Shown here: positions 1-11,119 of the stretch, piece by piece | Layout of the letters: the number at the start of each line of letters is the position of its first letter | Numbering within the stretch: position 1 is the stretch's first letter | DNA from: an uncultured Erythrobacter sp. | GTDB lineage: Bacteria; Pseudomonadota; Alphaproteobacteria; Sphingomonadales; Sphingomonadaceae | Assembly (NCBI GenBank): GCA_937969505.1 | Contig: CALBWA010000015.1 | Coordinates: 1-46,250, forward strand | Length of the DNA: 46,250 nucleotides | Direction of reading: 5' to 3' | Notes under the pieces: model-generated | Databases searched by the model: none | What the model was told of the DNA's origin: nothing | Seen by the model: the letters and a program-made list of their open reading frames with translations, nothing else | Translations under genes and position numbers: made by a program

Positions 1-1667
<1,667 letters not shown>

Positions 1668-1687
1668 TCAGCCCTAGGAATGGGGCC

Positions 1688-3247
1688 ATGGAAAATGACG
1701 ACATGATCACCGTTCTGGGTCAGGATTACGGCAATTTCAGCGATGTTCTGTCACGCTGGGCGCAGGCGCAACCCGACGCGCTGGCGCTGCGCGATGACCA
1801 TGTCACGCTGAGCTGGCAGGAACTTCATGACAAGGTTGAGCGTATCGCCGCGCGCCTTGTCGAAACCGGGCTCGGGCGCGGCCAATCGGTTGCCATTCTG
1901 GGCACCAGCTGTGCTGCTTACGCTCTGGTGTTTCTGGCCACAGTGCGCGCTGGCGGAGTGGCAGCACCGCTGACCACCAGTGCCAGCAGCGACCAACTGC
2001 AGGCGATGGTGGCCGATTCCGGGGCGCGACACCTTTTCATCGATGCGGCCAAGGCCGCCGAATTGGGTGCGGATTTCGCCCCCGGCCTCGACCGTATTGC
2101 GCTCGAGGATCTGGCGGGCTGGATGGCAGCGCCCGGCACGGCAGCGCCACAGTTTTTCCCGGAAAAACCCGATCCCTTCAACATCATTTATTCATCGGGC
2201 ACGACGGGCGTGCCCAAGGGCATAGTTCATTCGCACGGCATGCGCTGGCGCCAGTTTGCCCCAACTGCGGCGAGCTATCTCAAGGCCGGGCTGGAGGTCC
2301 GCTCGCTCGCCTCTACACCGCTCTACTCCAACACCACCATGGTGGCTTTTTTGTCCTGCATGCTGGCGGGCGGAACGCTGACGATCATGGGCAAGTTTGA
2401 TTGCGCGCGCTGGCTCGATCTGGCGCAGGACCATCGCGCCACCATCACCATGCTTGTACCGGTCCAGTATCAGCGGTTGATGGATCACCCCGGATTTGAC
2501 GACTATGATCTATCCACGCTGGCGCTCAAATATTGCACATCAGCCCCTTTTTCGGCCGAATTGAAGCGCGAAGTGCTTGCCCGGATGCCGGGCGGATTGA
2601 TCGAAATCTATTCCATGACAGAAGGCGGCGTAGTGTGCCTGTTGGCTTGTCATGAATTTCCCGACAAGTTGCACACGGTTGGCAGGCCTGCTCCTGGAAG
2701 CGAGCTGAAGGTGGTTGATGACCAGGATAATCCGGTGCCCATTGGCACGCCAGGCCAGCTGATTGGTCGCTCGCAAACCATGATGAGTGGTTACAAGAAC
2801 CGGCCTGACAAAACGTCAGAGGCGCAATGGACCGATCCCGATACGGGCGAGGCGTGGATGCGCATGGGCGATATCGGACGGCTGGATGCTGATGGCTTTG
2901 TCGAACTGGTTGGCCGCGCCAAGGACATGATCATCTCTGGTGGATTCAATATCTATCCGGTCGATCTGGAGGCTGAACTGCTGAAGGAACCGGGCGTGAA
3001 AGAAGCCGCGGTCATTGGGATGCCGTCGCGGCGTTGGGGCGAAACACCTGTCGGCTTTGTCGTGCTTGCCGATGATGCCACCATTGACGCAGACCAGCAG
3101 GCGCTGGGGGCCGTCAATGCGCGGCTGGGCAAGACCCAGCGGCTGGCGGCGCTTTACCCGATCGACGAAATGCCGCGCAGCCATATCGGCAAATTGCTGA
3201 AAACGCAGCTGCGCGAGGGTCTGGAAGCGCAAGGCGCAAACTTCTGA
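1688..3247 (+). CDS. AMP-dependent synthetase / acyl-CoA ligase family protein
   Basis: Adenylate-forming enzyme of the ANL superfamily, expected to activate a carboxylic acid with ATP and pass it to CoA; the substrate cannot be told from sequence. The 519-residue protein has the phosphate-binding loop SSGTTGVPKG (169-178), the YSMTEGG motif, the hinge region GDIGRLDADGF, the FNIYPVDLEAEL stretch and the C-terminal catalytic lysine in RSHIGK (near 502). The reading frame is open from 1583, but the ATG at 1688 has AGGA seven bases upstream and starts a normal N-terminus (MENDDMITVLG); an ATG at 1703 is also possible. It lies alone between gyrB (divergent) and the guaA leader. Function is family-level only; fatty-acyl or aryl acids are equally possible. 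Confidence 0.9.
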   Translation: MENDDMITVLGQDYGNFSDVLSRWAQAQPDALALRDDHVTLSWQELHDKVERIAARLVETGLGRGQSVAILGTSCAAYALVFLATVRAGGVAAPLTTSASSDQLQAMVADSGARHLFIDAAKAAELGADFAPGLDRIALEDLAGWMAAPGTAAPQFFPEKPDPFNIIYSSGTTGVPKGIVHSHGMRWRQFAPTAASYLKAGLEVRSLASTPLYSNTTMVAFLSCMLAGGTLTIMGKFDCARWLDLAQDHRATITMLVPVQYQRLMDHPGFDDYDLSTLALKYCTSAPFSAELKREVLARMPGGLIEIYSMTEGGVVCLLACHEFPDKLHTVGRPAPGSELKVVDDQDNPVPIGTPGQLIGRSQTMMSGYKNRPDKTSEAQWTDPDTGEAWMRMGDIGRLDADGFVELVGRAKDMIISGGFNIYPVDLEAELLKEPGVKEAAVIGMPSRRWGETPVGFVVLADDATIDADQQALGAVNARLGKTQRLAALYPIDEMPRSHIGKLLKTQLREGLEAQGANF

Positions 3248-3274
3248 AAGCTTATCCGGGACAAGTCCGGTGGT

Positions 3275-3484
3275 GCGGTTGATCCGAGGCACGATCACCA
3301 TTCCAGGGACGGAGGGGATCGGGCAGGCAAACGTGCCTCGGATGGCCGGGTATCAGTGTGATACCGGGGAATGACCGCAGATGGTGTGGCTGCATCGGGG
3401 CAGCCAGACCACACTCGGAAGGTCAACCGTTCGGGGGGAGGGGGATCGGGTGAACGGCCGAACTTGTATGGGAGTTCGCCGTTC
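3275..3484 (+). ncRNA. Candidate structured leader RNA upstream of guaA
   Basis: This non-coding stretch contains several strong inverted repeats that nest into a plausible fold. A closing stem 3275-3280/3373-3378 encloses a perfect 12-bp stem 3282-3293/3332-3343 and a 7-bp hairpin 3349-3355/3359-3365, forming a three-way junction. A further hairpin follows (3384-3393 with 3400-3414). The segment 3452-3457 (GAACGG) can pair either with 3427-3432 (CCGTTC) or, as part of a 12-bp stem with one bulge, with 3473-3484. Two mutually exclusive pairings next to a purine gene resemble a riboswitch or attenuator. I do not recognise a known class. It could also be a small RNA of its own or a degenerate palindromic repeat; strand is assumed from guaA. 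Confidence 0.45.
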
Positions 3485-3500
3485 CAATGAGATCGGTTAC

Positions 3501-3520
3501 AAAAATATTCGAATATTTTT
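3501..3520. repeat. 20-bp perfect AT-rich palindrome upstream of guaA
   Basis: A perfect palindrome with A5 and T5 ends and centre ATTCGAAT, in otherwise GC-rich DNA, 150 bases before the guaA start. It ends in a run of six T on the plus strand, so it could act as an intrinsic terminator for the leader described just upstream, or as a protein-binding operator. The sequence alone cannot separate these. Confidence 0.45.
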
Positions 3521-3669
3521 TCAGACTTCCATTTTTTGCTCGGCAAGAACGCTCATACGCCTGAAACACAGCCTATCTGCCGCCAGCATGACGAACAGTG
3601 CAGACAATTGCGCAAAGGGGGTGCAACCCGTCTGGACTTCGCGCAGCGCCCTCGCCAAAGCATTGCAGC

Positions 3670-5244
3670 ATGGACAGTTCTCATCTCCCCGATTCCATCC
3701 TCATCGTCGATTTCGGCAGCCAGGTTACCCAGCTGATCGCACGCCGCGTGCGAGAGGCTGGCGTGTATTCTGAAATTGCTCCGTTCAGCCTGGCCGAAGA
3801 GGCATTCCAACGGATGAAGCCGAAGGGTATCATCCTATCGGGATCACCGGCCAGCGTGCCTGACGAAGGCAGCCCGCGCGCACCGCAGATGCTGTTCGAT
3901 AGCGGGTTGCCGATCCTTGGCATTTGTTATGGCCAGCAGGTGATGAGCCAGCAATTGGGCGGTGAAGTGCGGCCCGGCCATGAGACCGGGGATGGCGGCG
4001 AATTCGGCCGTGCCTTTCTGACAGTGACCAAGGAGTGTGCGCTGTTCGAAGGTTTGTGGTCTGTCGGCGAACGCCATCAGGTTTGGATGAGTCATGGCGA
4101 CAAGGTCACTCAATTCGCGCCGGGGTTTGAAATTGTGGCCACGTCCGATGGCGCTCCCTTCGCCGTGATCGCGGATGAGCGACGTCAATATTACGGCACA
4201 CAATTCCACCCTGAAGTGGTCCATACGCCCGATGGCGCAAAGCTGCTCGCCAATTTTGTTCACAAGGTCTGCGGGCTGGCGGGCGACTGGACCATGGCCG
4301 CCTATCGCGACACCAAGATCGCCGAAATTCGCGCCCAGGTCGGATCGGGCAAAGTCATTTGCGGATTGTCGGGCGGCGTCGATAGCTCGGTCGCGGCCAT
4401 CCTGATTCACGAGGCAATTGGCGACCAGCTCACCTGCGTCTTTGTTGACCACGGCTTGCTGCGTTTGAACGAGCGCGAGCAGGTCGAAAGCCTGTTTCGC
4501 GACCATTACAATATCCCGTTGGTGGTGGTGGATGCGGAGGAACGCTTCATGGCGGGCCTCGACGGTGTTTCGGACCCGGAGAAGAAGCGCAAATTCATCG
4601 GCGGCGAATTTATTGCGGTGTTCGAGGAAGAGGCAAACAAGCTGGGTGGTGCGGATTTCCTCGCCCAAGGCACGCTCTATCCCGATGTAATCGAAAGCGT
4701 CAGCTTTACCGGTGGCCCGAGCGTCACGATCAAGAGCCACCACAATGTTGGCGGTCTGCCCGAGCGCATGAATATGGAACTGGTCGAGCCGCTGCGCGAA
4801 TTGTTCAAGGACGAAGTGCGCGCGCTGGGCCGCGAATTGGGCCTGGACGAGCAGTTTGTCGGCCGCCATCCGTTCCCCGGGCCGGGCCTTGCGATCCGCA
4901 TTCCGGGTGAGGTGAGCAAAGAGCGCTGCGATATCCTGCGTAAGGCGGACGCGATCTATCTCGAAGAAATTCGGAACGCCGGTTTGTATGACGCCATCTG
5001 GCAGGCCTTTGCCGTTCTTCTGCCGGTCAAAACCGTGGGCGTGATGGGCGATCACCGCACCTATGACAATGTGTGTGGATTGCGCGCCGTGACCAGCACC
5101 GACGGCATGACTGCCGATGTCTATCCCTTCGATGCCGGCTTCCTGACCAATGTCGCGACGCGCATCGTCAACGAAGTGCAGGGCATCAACCGCGTGGTCT
5201 ATGACTACACCAGCAAGCCCCCCGGCACCATCGAATGGGAGTAA
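3670..5244 (+). CDS. guaA: GMP synthase (glutamine-hydrolysing)
   Basis: Makes GMP from XMP, ATP and glutamine, the last step of guanine nucleotide synthesis, in the cytoplasm. The 524-residue protein (usual length about 525) has an N-terminal class I glutamine amidotransferase domain with nucleophile C86 (GICYGQQ) and H180/E182 (QFHPEV), then the ATP pyrophosphatase loop SGGVDSS (234-240) and a C-terminal dimerisation domain ending KPPGTIEWE, as typical of the family. The frame is open further upstream, but [16 protein letters not shown] is the family-like start. It is preceded by a 420-bp leader with possible RNA structure and followed after 42 bases by the M1 peptidase gene. Confidence 0.97.
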   Translation: MDSSHLPDSILIVDFGSQVTQLIARRVREAGVYSEIAPFSLAEEAFQRMKPKGIILSGSPASVPDEGSPRAPQMLFDSGLPILGICYGQQVMSQQLGGEVRPGHETGDGGEFGRAFLTVTKECALFEGLWSVGERHQVWMSHGDKVTQFAPGFEIVATSDGAPFAVIADERRQYYGTQFHPEVVHTPDGAKLLANFVHKVCGLAGDWTMAAYRDTKIAEIRAQVGSGKVICGLSGGVDSSVAAILIHEAIGDQLTCVFVDHGLLRLNEREQVESLFRDHYNIPLVVVDAEERFMAGLDGVSDPEKKRKFIGGEFIAVFEEEANKLGGADFLAQGTLYPDVIESVSFTGGPSVTIKSHHNVGGLPERMNMELVEPLRELFKDEVRALGRELGLDEQFVGRHPFPGPGLAIRIPGEVSKERCDILRKADAIYLEEIRNAGLYDAIWQAFAVLLPVKTVGVMGDHRTYDNVCGLRAVTSTDGMTADVYPFDAGFLTNVATRIVNEVQGINRVVYDYTSKPPGTIEWE

Positions 5245-5286
5245 CAGGCCGCTGCTGCAATCGGACAAAACTGAGGAGAAGCGATC

Positions 5287-7839
5287 ATGATCCGCATCTG
5301 CCAGGCGATTGCCCTGTCGGCTCTTGCTACGCTTGCGGCCTGCACCGGTCCGGCAGCTGACGTGAAACAATTGGCCGCTTCATCTGCTCCTGTTGCCGCC
5401 GCCACAAGCCAGCCAGCACTGAATTCTGGCGTTTCTCATGATCTGGCCAAATGGCGCGCGGCGCATGTTTCCAATGTCGAATATGATCTGTCATTCGCTA
5501 TTCCAGAGGGGCAGGACGAGGCAATCCGGGCCACCGCAAAAGTGCGGTTTGATCTGACACAGGCCGGGGCAGAGGCCGCCCATTTGCCCCTCGATTTTCG
5601 CGAAACTGCTGACAAATTGCGCCGGTTGGGGATCAACGGGCAGCCTGCCGTGATTGACCACCGGCTGGAGCATCTGCTGCTTCCCGGAACATCATTGCAC
5701 GCAGGTGCGAACGAGGTGGAGATAGAGTTCATCGCTGGCGACACTTCGCTCAATCGCAATCCTGACTTCCTCTATACCCTGTTCGTGCCTGACCGGGCCC
5801 GCACAGCCTTTCCGGTGTTTGACCAGCCTGATCTCAAGTCGCGCTATCGCCTGACAATTGATGCCCCGTCAGACTGGCTTGTGCTGACCAATGCGCCGCT
5901 TGAGAGCACGCACGATCTTGCTGGCAAGACACGGCACCAATTCGCCCAGAGCCAGCCCATTGCCAGCTATGTGTTCTCTTTCGTTGCAGGCAAGTTCGAG
6001 AGCGAAACGCGCGTCGTGGATGGGCGTGAAATGACGCTGCTGCACCGCGAAACCGATGCCGAGAAATACGCCCGCAGCGTTGATGCAATCTTTCAGCAGC
6101 ACGCCGATGCGCTGGCCTGGATGGAGGCCTATTCAGGCATCCCCTATCCTTATGAAAAGTTCGACTTCGTGGCGATCCCTGCGTTTCAGTACGGTGGGAT
6201 GGAGCATCCGGGCGCGATTCAGTATCGTGCCAGTGCGCTGTTTCTGGACGAGGATCCGGCCCAACCGCAATTGCTGCGCCGGGCCAGCCTGATTGCCCAT
6301 GAAACCGCGCATATGTGGTTCGGTGATGATGTCACCATGCGTTGGTTCGATGATGTCTGGACCAAGGAAGTCTTCGCCAATTTCTTTGCTGCAAAGATGG
6401 TCAATCCGGGCTTCCCCGAGGTCAATCATGACCTGAACTTTCTGCTCGATCATTTCCCCTCGGCCTATGGGGTCGACCGGACGCAGGGGGCCAATCCGAT
6501 CCGCCAGCCGCTGGCCAATCTCAATCAGGCCGGATCGCTTTACGGCCCAATCATCTACGACAAAGCGCCGATCATGATGCAGCAGTTGGAGCTGCTGCTG
6601 GGCGCAGAGGCGTTTCAGGCGGGTATGCGCGAATATCTTGCCACCTATGCCGGCAGCAATGCGACCTGGCCGGATCTGATTGCCATTCTGGACAAACGCA
6701 CCGGGCGCGATCTTGCGGCATGGAGCAAGGTCTGGGTCAACTCACCCGGGCGGCCGCATTATATGCTGTCGGATGCAGGCACTCTGGAACAGACAGACCC
6801 GCTTGGCGAGGGTCGCGAGTGGCCGCAGGAGTTTGGCGTTCTGGCAGCAGCGGATGGTGGGCCCGGCGGCGCACTCTACAATGCCGATGGCAGGGGGTAC
6901 GGCCTGTTCCCGGTCGATATCGAGGTGGTTGCAGACAGGTGGGATGACCTCACCGATCTGCAAAAGGGCGCGCAGATCATCAATCTGTACGAACAGATGC
7001 TGGAGAGGCATCCGCAATTGGCCCCGGCGCGATATTACAGCTTTCTGGAAGAGCGTGCCCTTGCCCAGAGCGATCAACTGCTGCTGGCGGAAATGCTTGG
7101 CCAGATCAGCGATATTCACTGGCGGCTGCTGCCAGAACAAGCGCGGGTCCAGCGTGCAGCACGGCTTGAGCGCGCTATGTTCGGTATGATTGATCGACCG
7201 GATATATCTGCCAGCACCCGCAAGCTGGTGCTTGAGGCATTGCAGGATGTGGCCCTGACGCCAGCCGCGCTTGCCCGTTTGCAGGCGATCTGGGCCAGTG
7301 AGGAAAGCGTGCCCGGGATTGCCCTGTCGCAGCGCGAATTGACCGATCTTGCCGCCATGCTGGCGATCAAGCAGCCCGCACAGGCGCAGCAGATTATTGA
7401 AACGCAGGCTGCGGGCATCACCAACCCGGACGAACAACGCCGCTTTGCGTTCTTAACTCCCGCGTTGTCAGCTGATCCAAACGTGCGCGACGCCTTCTTT
7501 GCCTCGCTTGGTAATGCAGACAATCGGGCAACCGAAAATTGGGTGCTGAGCGCGCTCGGCTATCTCCACCATCCGCTCCGCACAAGCCAATCGCAAGCCT
7601 ATGTTGGGCGAAGCCTGGCCTGGCTGGATGATATTCAGCGGACCGGTGACATCTTCTTCCCGGCCGGCTGGATCAGCGCCAATTTGCGCAATCATATTGA
7701 TCCAGCAGTGGCGGCGACCGTGCGCGACTTTCTGGCTGGGCGACCCGACTACAACCCGCAGCTACGGCTGAAGATTTTGCAGGCTGCCGACCCTGTGTTC
7801 CGGGCGGTTGATCTGAGCGATGTAGAGGAATTGCCGTGA
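5287..7839 (+). CDS. M1 family metallopeptidase (aminopeptidase N-like), probable lipoprotein
   Basis: Zinc aminopeptidase of the gluzincin M1 family, expected to trim N-terminal residues from peptides. The 850-residue protein shows the exopeptidase motif GGMEH (303-307) and the zinc site HETAH (338-342) with the third ligand E361, the usual 18-residue spacing. The first 19 residues form a lipoprotein signal with lipobox LAAC (C19), so it is probably anchored in the cell envelope and not cytosolic like E. coli PepN. The start has a good ribosome-binding site (GAGGAG). A long C-terminal helical part (about 530-850) replaces the ERAP1-like domain. It follows guaA closely and may share its transcript. 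Confidence 0.92.
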   Translation: MIRICQAIALSALATLAACTGPAADVKQLAASSAPVAAATSQPALNSGVSHDLAKWRAAHVSNVEYDLSFAIPEGQDEAIRATAKVRFDLTQAGAEAAHLPLDFRETADKLRRLGINGQPAVIDHRLEHLLLPGTSLHAGANEVEIEFIAGDTSLNRNPDFLYTLFVPDRARTAFPVFDQPDLKSRYRLTIDAPSDWLVLTNAPLESTHDLAGKTRHQFAQSQPIASYVFSFVAGKFESETRVVDGREMTLLHRETDAEKYARSVDAIFQQHADALAWMEAYSGIPYPYEKFDFVAIPAFQYGGMEHPGAIQYRASALFLDEDPAQPQLLRRASLIAHETAHMWFGDDVTMRWFDDVWTKEVFANFFAAKMVNPGFPEVNHDLNFLLDHFPSAYGVDRTQGANPIRQPLANLNQAGSLYGPIIYDKAPIMMQQLELLLGAEAFQAGMREYLATYAGSNATWPDLIAILDKRTGRDLAAWSKVWVNSPGRPHYMLSDAGTLEQTDPLGEGREWPQEFGVLAAADGGPGGALYNADGRGYGLFPVDIEVVADRWDDLTDLQKGAQIINLYEQMLERHPQLAPARYYSFLEERALAQSDQLLLAEMLGQISDIHWRLLPEQARVQRAARLERAMFGMIDRPDISASTRKLVLEALQDVALTPAALARLQAIWASEESVPGIALSQRELTDLAAMLAIKQPAQAQQIIETQAAGITNPDEQRRFAFLTPALSADPNVRDAFFASLGNADNRATENWVLSALGYLHHPLRTSQSQAYVGRSLAWLDDIQRTGDIFFPAGWISANLRNHIDPAVAATVRDFLAGRPDYNPQLRLKILQAADPVFRAVDLSDVEELP

Positions 7840-7883
7840 AACGTCTGATCCCTCTTACTCTCATAAATTGAAAGCTGTTTAAC

Positions 7884-8669
7884 ATGCGAATTGTTCAGCG
7901 TGCCAAGAATTTTGTGATTCACGGACTTTACGAGAAGAAGCTACGCGATTTTATTGCGCTGTTCAGACCTGAAAACACGGGGCATTCGTTGATTCGCATC
8001 GGCGGCGGCGGCGATGGTGGTTACCTGGTGCCAAATGACTTGCAATCCGTTCGCCACTGCTTCTCGCCAGGGGTTTCAGACACGGCGAATTTCGAAGGCC
8101 AGCTGGCAAATGATCATGACATTCAATGTTATCTTGCCGATGCAAGCGTAAGCCAGCCACCCATCGAACATCCCAATTTTCAATTTGACAGAAAATTTCT
8201 TGGCGCCGCCACTGTATCCAATTTCATTACATTGGAAGACTGGATGGCGGCGAAACTGCCAAGAGATGATGCCAGTGATTGTTTGCTTCAAATGGATATT
8301 GAAGGTGCCGAATTAGATGTTCTTGAGAGCACTGACATTGATGTGTTGAACCGGTTCAGCATCATCGTAATTGAACTCCACGATATGGGGCAAATTGTTG
8401 ATGCGAGGAACCTCAACCGGCTCTATCCAATTTTCGCCAAGCTTCGTGACCACTTTGCGGTGTGTCACCTTCACCCGAACAATTGCTGCGGAACTGTTGT
8501 CCATCGAGACATCGAGATTCCGCGCGTTTTTGAGGTGACTTATTTGAGGCGGGATCGCTGCTTGCCTTCATCCCCGGAGACTGGAATCGAATTGCCGCAC
8601 TTGCTTGACGAGCCCAATGTCGAAGGAAAGCCTGACCTGATTATGCCAGACATCTGGTGGAAGAGTTGA
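7884..8669 (+). CDS. FkbM family methyltransferase-like protein
   Basis: 261 residues with the FkbM (Methyltransf_21) signature: GGGGDGGYLVPND (about 36-48), a nucleotide-binding-like region and the strand-turn LQMDIEGAELDVL (about 138-150). Proteins of this family usually methylate sugars or small molecules using S-adenosylmethionine; the substrate is unknown here. The start ATG has no strong ribosome-binding site. Base composition is visibly AT-richer than the flanking genes, which suggests the gene was acquired by transfer. It has no sugar or natural-product genes beside it. Confidence 0.8.
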   Translation: MRIVQRAKNFVIHGLYEKKLRDFIALFRPENTGHSLIRIGGGGDGGYLVPNDLQSVRHCFSPGVSDTANFEGQLANDHDIQCYLADASVSQPPIEHPNFQFDRKFLGAATVSNFITLEDWMAAKLPRDDASDCLLQMDIEGAELDVLESTDIDVLNRFSIIVIELHDMGQIVDARNLNRLYPIFAKLRDHFAVCHLHPNNCCGTVVHRDIEIPRVFEVTYLRRDRCLPSSPETGIELPHLLDEPNVEGKPDLIMPDIWWKS

Positions 8670-8696
8670 TGCGGGTTTCTAGCCAAATTTGTCCCT

Positions 8697-9410
8697 ATGC
8701 AACTTCTCCTGAGTCCTGATCCGCGTACGGAGATTTTGCGCCGGCTCCAGGCTGCGTTGATCGCCTCCTTCGGCCGCATAACCCGCCCAGCCGATAAGCG
8801 CCGCAGCCCCGAATGGGTTCTCGTCCATGGAGTGATCGGGGCACAGACCAAGACGGCGGCCTCAAACGCCTCCAGCGACGACTTGCTAGCCGAGTTCGGC
8901 AGTTGGGATGCGGTCGCCGATGTGCCGCCGGACCAGCTGGAGGAACGGCTTCACCGCCAGACTTTCCCTGCTGTTGCAGCAGCCCGGCTATCGCAATGCC
9001 TTCAGGCGGTCAAAGCGGAACGCGGCAGCGTTGACCTGCGCCATCTCTCCAATCTGCCGACGGATGAAGCAATGGCTTGGCTGGAGCAATTGCCCGGTGT
9101 CGCGCGCAAGAACAGCGCCGGCGTGATGAATGCGTCCACCCTTAATCGCAAGGCCATGGTGATTGATGGCCACCACCGCCGGATCATGCAGCGCATGGGG
9201 ATCGTCGCCCCCAAAGCCGACACGGCGCGAACCTATGACGCATTGATGCCGATTGTGCCGCCTGAATGGAGCGCGGAAAATATGGATGAACACCATTTGC
9301 TGCTGAAAAAACTCGGCCAGACACATTGTCGCCCGCGCAAGGCGCTGTGCGATGGGTGCCCGGCTCAGGCTGACTGCGTGACCGGAACTTCTGCTGCGCG
9401 CGCTCGCTGA
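8697..9410 (+). CDS. Endonuclease III-like HhH-GPD DNA glycosylase, divergent paralogue
   Basis: Base-excision repair glycosylase of the endonuclease III superfamily. The 237 residues include the helix-hairpin-helix LPGVARKN with K138 at the position of the catalytic lysine, D157 (VIDGHH) at the position of the catalytic aspartate, and a complete iron-sulfur cluster loop C211-C218-C221-C227 (Cx6Cx2Cx5C). The usual Nth motif LSAQTTD is altered to GAQTKTA, so substrate choice may differ from thymine-glycol type lesions. The next gene, six bases downstream, is a more canonical member of the same family, so the two are probably co-transcribed. Confidence 0.87.
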   Translation: MQLLLSPDPRTEILRRLQAALIASFGRITRPADKRRSPEWVLVHGVIGAQTKTAASNASSDDLLAEFGSWDAVADVPPDQLEERLHRQTFPAVAAARLSQCLQAVKAERGSVDLRHLSNLPTDEAMAWLEQLPGVARKNSAGVMNASTLNRKAMVIDGHHRRIMQRMGIVAPKADTARTYDALMPIVPPEWSAENMDEHHLLLKKLGQTHCRPRKALCDGCPAQADCVTGTSAARAR

Positions 9411-9416
9411 ACAGCC

Positions 9417-10067
9417 ATGCTCAGCAAGGATCACATCGAAGAGGTCTACCAGCGTCTGTCCCGGGCGATGCCCGGACGGACGAAGGGGGCCAAGGGTCCC
9501 AAGGGACAGCCGGATGCCTTCCGCTCGTGCATCAGCTGCATGCTGTCTGCCCAGTCGCTCGACCGCAACACGGCGGCAGCGACACGGGCGCTGTTTGCTC
9601 TGGCGCGCACGCCGCAAGCCATGCTGGCCCTGGACGATGCGGCCATTGCAGCCGCGATCAAGCCGTGCGGGTTGTACAACAACAAGACGCGAAACATCCG
9701 TCGGTTCTGTAAGGCTTTGCTCGAGGATCATGGCGGCGTGGTACCGTCGACACGCGAAGGCTTGATGAGCCTGCCGGGCATTGGCCGCAAATGCGCGGAC
9801 ATCGTAATGAGCTTTACTTTTGGCGAGGATGTGATTGCGGTCGACACCCATGTCCACCGCGTGTGCAATCGGATCGGCCTCACCAGCGCAACAACGGCCG
9901 AGAAGACGGCTCAGCAATTGGAAGATCGCTCGCCCCGATGGGCATTGGCCGATGGGCACTTCTGGCTCATCCAATTCGGCAAACGTGTATGCCGTGCTCG
10001 CCTGCCCAAATGCGATATCTGCGTCGTCAGTGATCTGTGTGAAACCGGCCCGATCAAGCGGGATTGA
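9417..10067 (+). CDS. Endonuclease III (DNA glycosylase/AP lyase)
   Basis: 216 residues with the standard endonuclease III layout: LSAQSLDRNT (43-52), helix-hairpin-helix LPGIGRK with K125, catalytic D143 in VDTHVHR, and the [4Fe-4S] loop C192-C199-C202-C208. It should remove oxidised pyrimidines and cleave abasic sites. The N-terminus carries a short basic stretch rich in Gly and Lys (about 20-31), where a typical Nth has none. It starts six bases after the upstream paralogue ends. Either of the pair could be the cell's main Nth, and a further copy may exist elsewhere, so I give no gene symbol. Confidence 0.88.
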   Translation: MLSKDHIEEVYQRLSRAMPGRTKGAKGPKGQPDAFRSCISCMLSAQSLDRNTAAATRALFALARTPQAMLALDDAAIAAAIKPCGLYNNKTRNIRRFCKALLEDHGGVVPSTREGLMSLPGIGRKCADIVMSFTFGEDVIAVDTHVHRVCNRIGLTSATTAEKTAQQLEDRSPRWALADGHFWLIQFGKRVCRARLPKCDICVVSDLCETGPIKRD

Positions 10068-10175
10068 GCCTGCGGTTTTCAGGTTCGTTCAAATTTGCTC
10101 TCGACATTGCTACCCGCTCAAGCCTCAACGCAACAGTGAGCGCGGCAATGCCGGATCGCGCGACGGGAGAAACAT

Positions 10176-11012
10176 GTGAGCCGCAATATTGCCGTGACCG
10201 CAGCCCTTGCAACGCTCGCCATACTTGCCTTTGCGGGCAATTCTTTGCTGGCGCGAGCAGCATTGGCCGATGGCGCAATCGAAGCGGGCGCTTTTTCAGC
10301 CATACGGCTGGCGGCGGGCGCGTTGGTATTGCTGCCATTGCTGGGCAGGCGCCCCGGTCTGCGCGACGCGCCAGGCGCTGTCGCACTTGCGGTTTACGTC
10401 GCGGGCTTTTCGCTCGCATACCTCAGTCTGGGTGCTGCCATGGGCGCCCTGATCCTGTTTGCGTGTGTTCAGGCAACCATCATTGCGGTGGGATACTGGC
10501 GCGGGGAGGTGCTTAGCTTGTTCGGCTGGGCCGGATTGTTTCTGGCCATGGGCGGACTTGTCCTGCTGCTGTCACCAGGCGGAGAACCGGTCGGCATCGG
10601 GGCGGCGGCCATGATGGGCATCGCTGGCCTTGCATGGGGCGCCTACACCGTGAATGGCCGTGGCAAGGGCGATGCCACCGGCAGCACAGCGCGCAATTTT
10701 CTGCTGGCAACCCCGTTGGTGCTGCCGATGCTGCTGCTCGATAGCGCACTGCCAAGTTGGCACGGAGTTGTGCTGGCCGCGATAGCGGGCACACTGACAT
10801 CGGGCCTTGGCTATGTTGTTTGGTACAAGGTTACGCCGATGCTGGGCCTGGGCACAGTTGCAAGTGTGCAATTGGCGACGCCAGTTGTCGCCGCGATTGG
10901 CGGCGTCGTGTTGCTGTCGGAAACGTTCGACTGGAAATTGGGTGTTGGCGGTGCATTGATCGTAGGCGGGATCGTTCTGACGATTATCAAGCCGCAGGCC
11001 AGGGCTGCTTGA
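10176..11012 (+). CDS. EamA/DMT family transporter
   Basis: 278-residue integral membrane protein with about ten hydrophobic segments in two repeats, as expected of the drug/metabolite transporter superfamily; probably exports a small metabolite. The start is GTG at 10176: the ATG two bases earlier is followed at once by a stop, and GGGAGA lies just upstream. The C-terminal half has the typical GTVASVQLATPVVAAIGG region. It stands alone between the endonuclease III pair and the nitronate monooxygenase gene, so context does not reveal the substrate. Confidence 0.86.
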   Translation: MSRNIAVTAALATLAILAFAGNSLLARAALADGAIEAGAFSAIRLAAGALVLLPLLGRRPGLRDAPGAVALAVYVAGFSLAYLSLGAAMGALILFACVQATIIAVGYWRGEVLSLFGWAGLFLAMGGLVLLLSPGGEPVGIGAAAMMGIAGLAWGAYTVNGRGKGDATGSTARNFLLATPLVLPMLLLDSALPSWHGVVLAAIAGTLTSGLGYVVWYKVTPMLGLGTVASVQLATPVVAAIGGVVLLSETFDWKLGVGGALIVGGIVLTIIKPQARAA

Positions 11013-11119
11013 CGCTACGGTTTGGTGCTGCGGCTCCGTTCCCATCAAAAGCGCGCTTGCAACGCGCGTCATTCTCCGCAAATCCAGCGACCAAACAGTC
11101 ACGCATTGGGAGAATCATC

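Noticed and set aside
3271..3400. ZTP (pfl) riboswitch
   Set aside because: ATACCGGGG recalls part of that motif, but the other conserved segment and spacing are missing, and guaA is not a usual target.
3844..5370. 508-codon minus-strand frame
   Set aside because: Antisense to guaA, which is unmistakable; the frame has no recognisable protein features.
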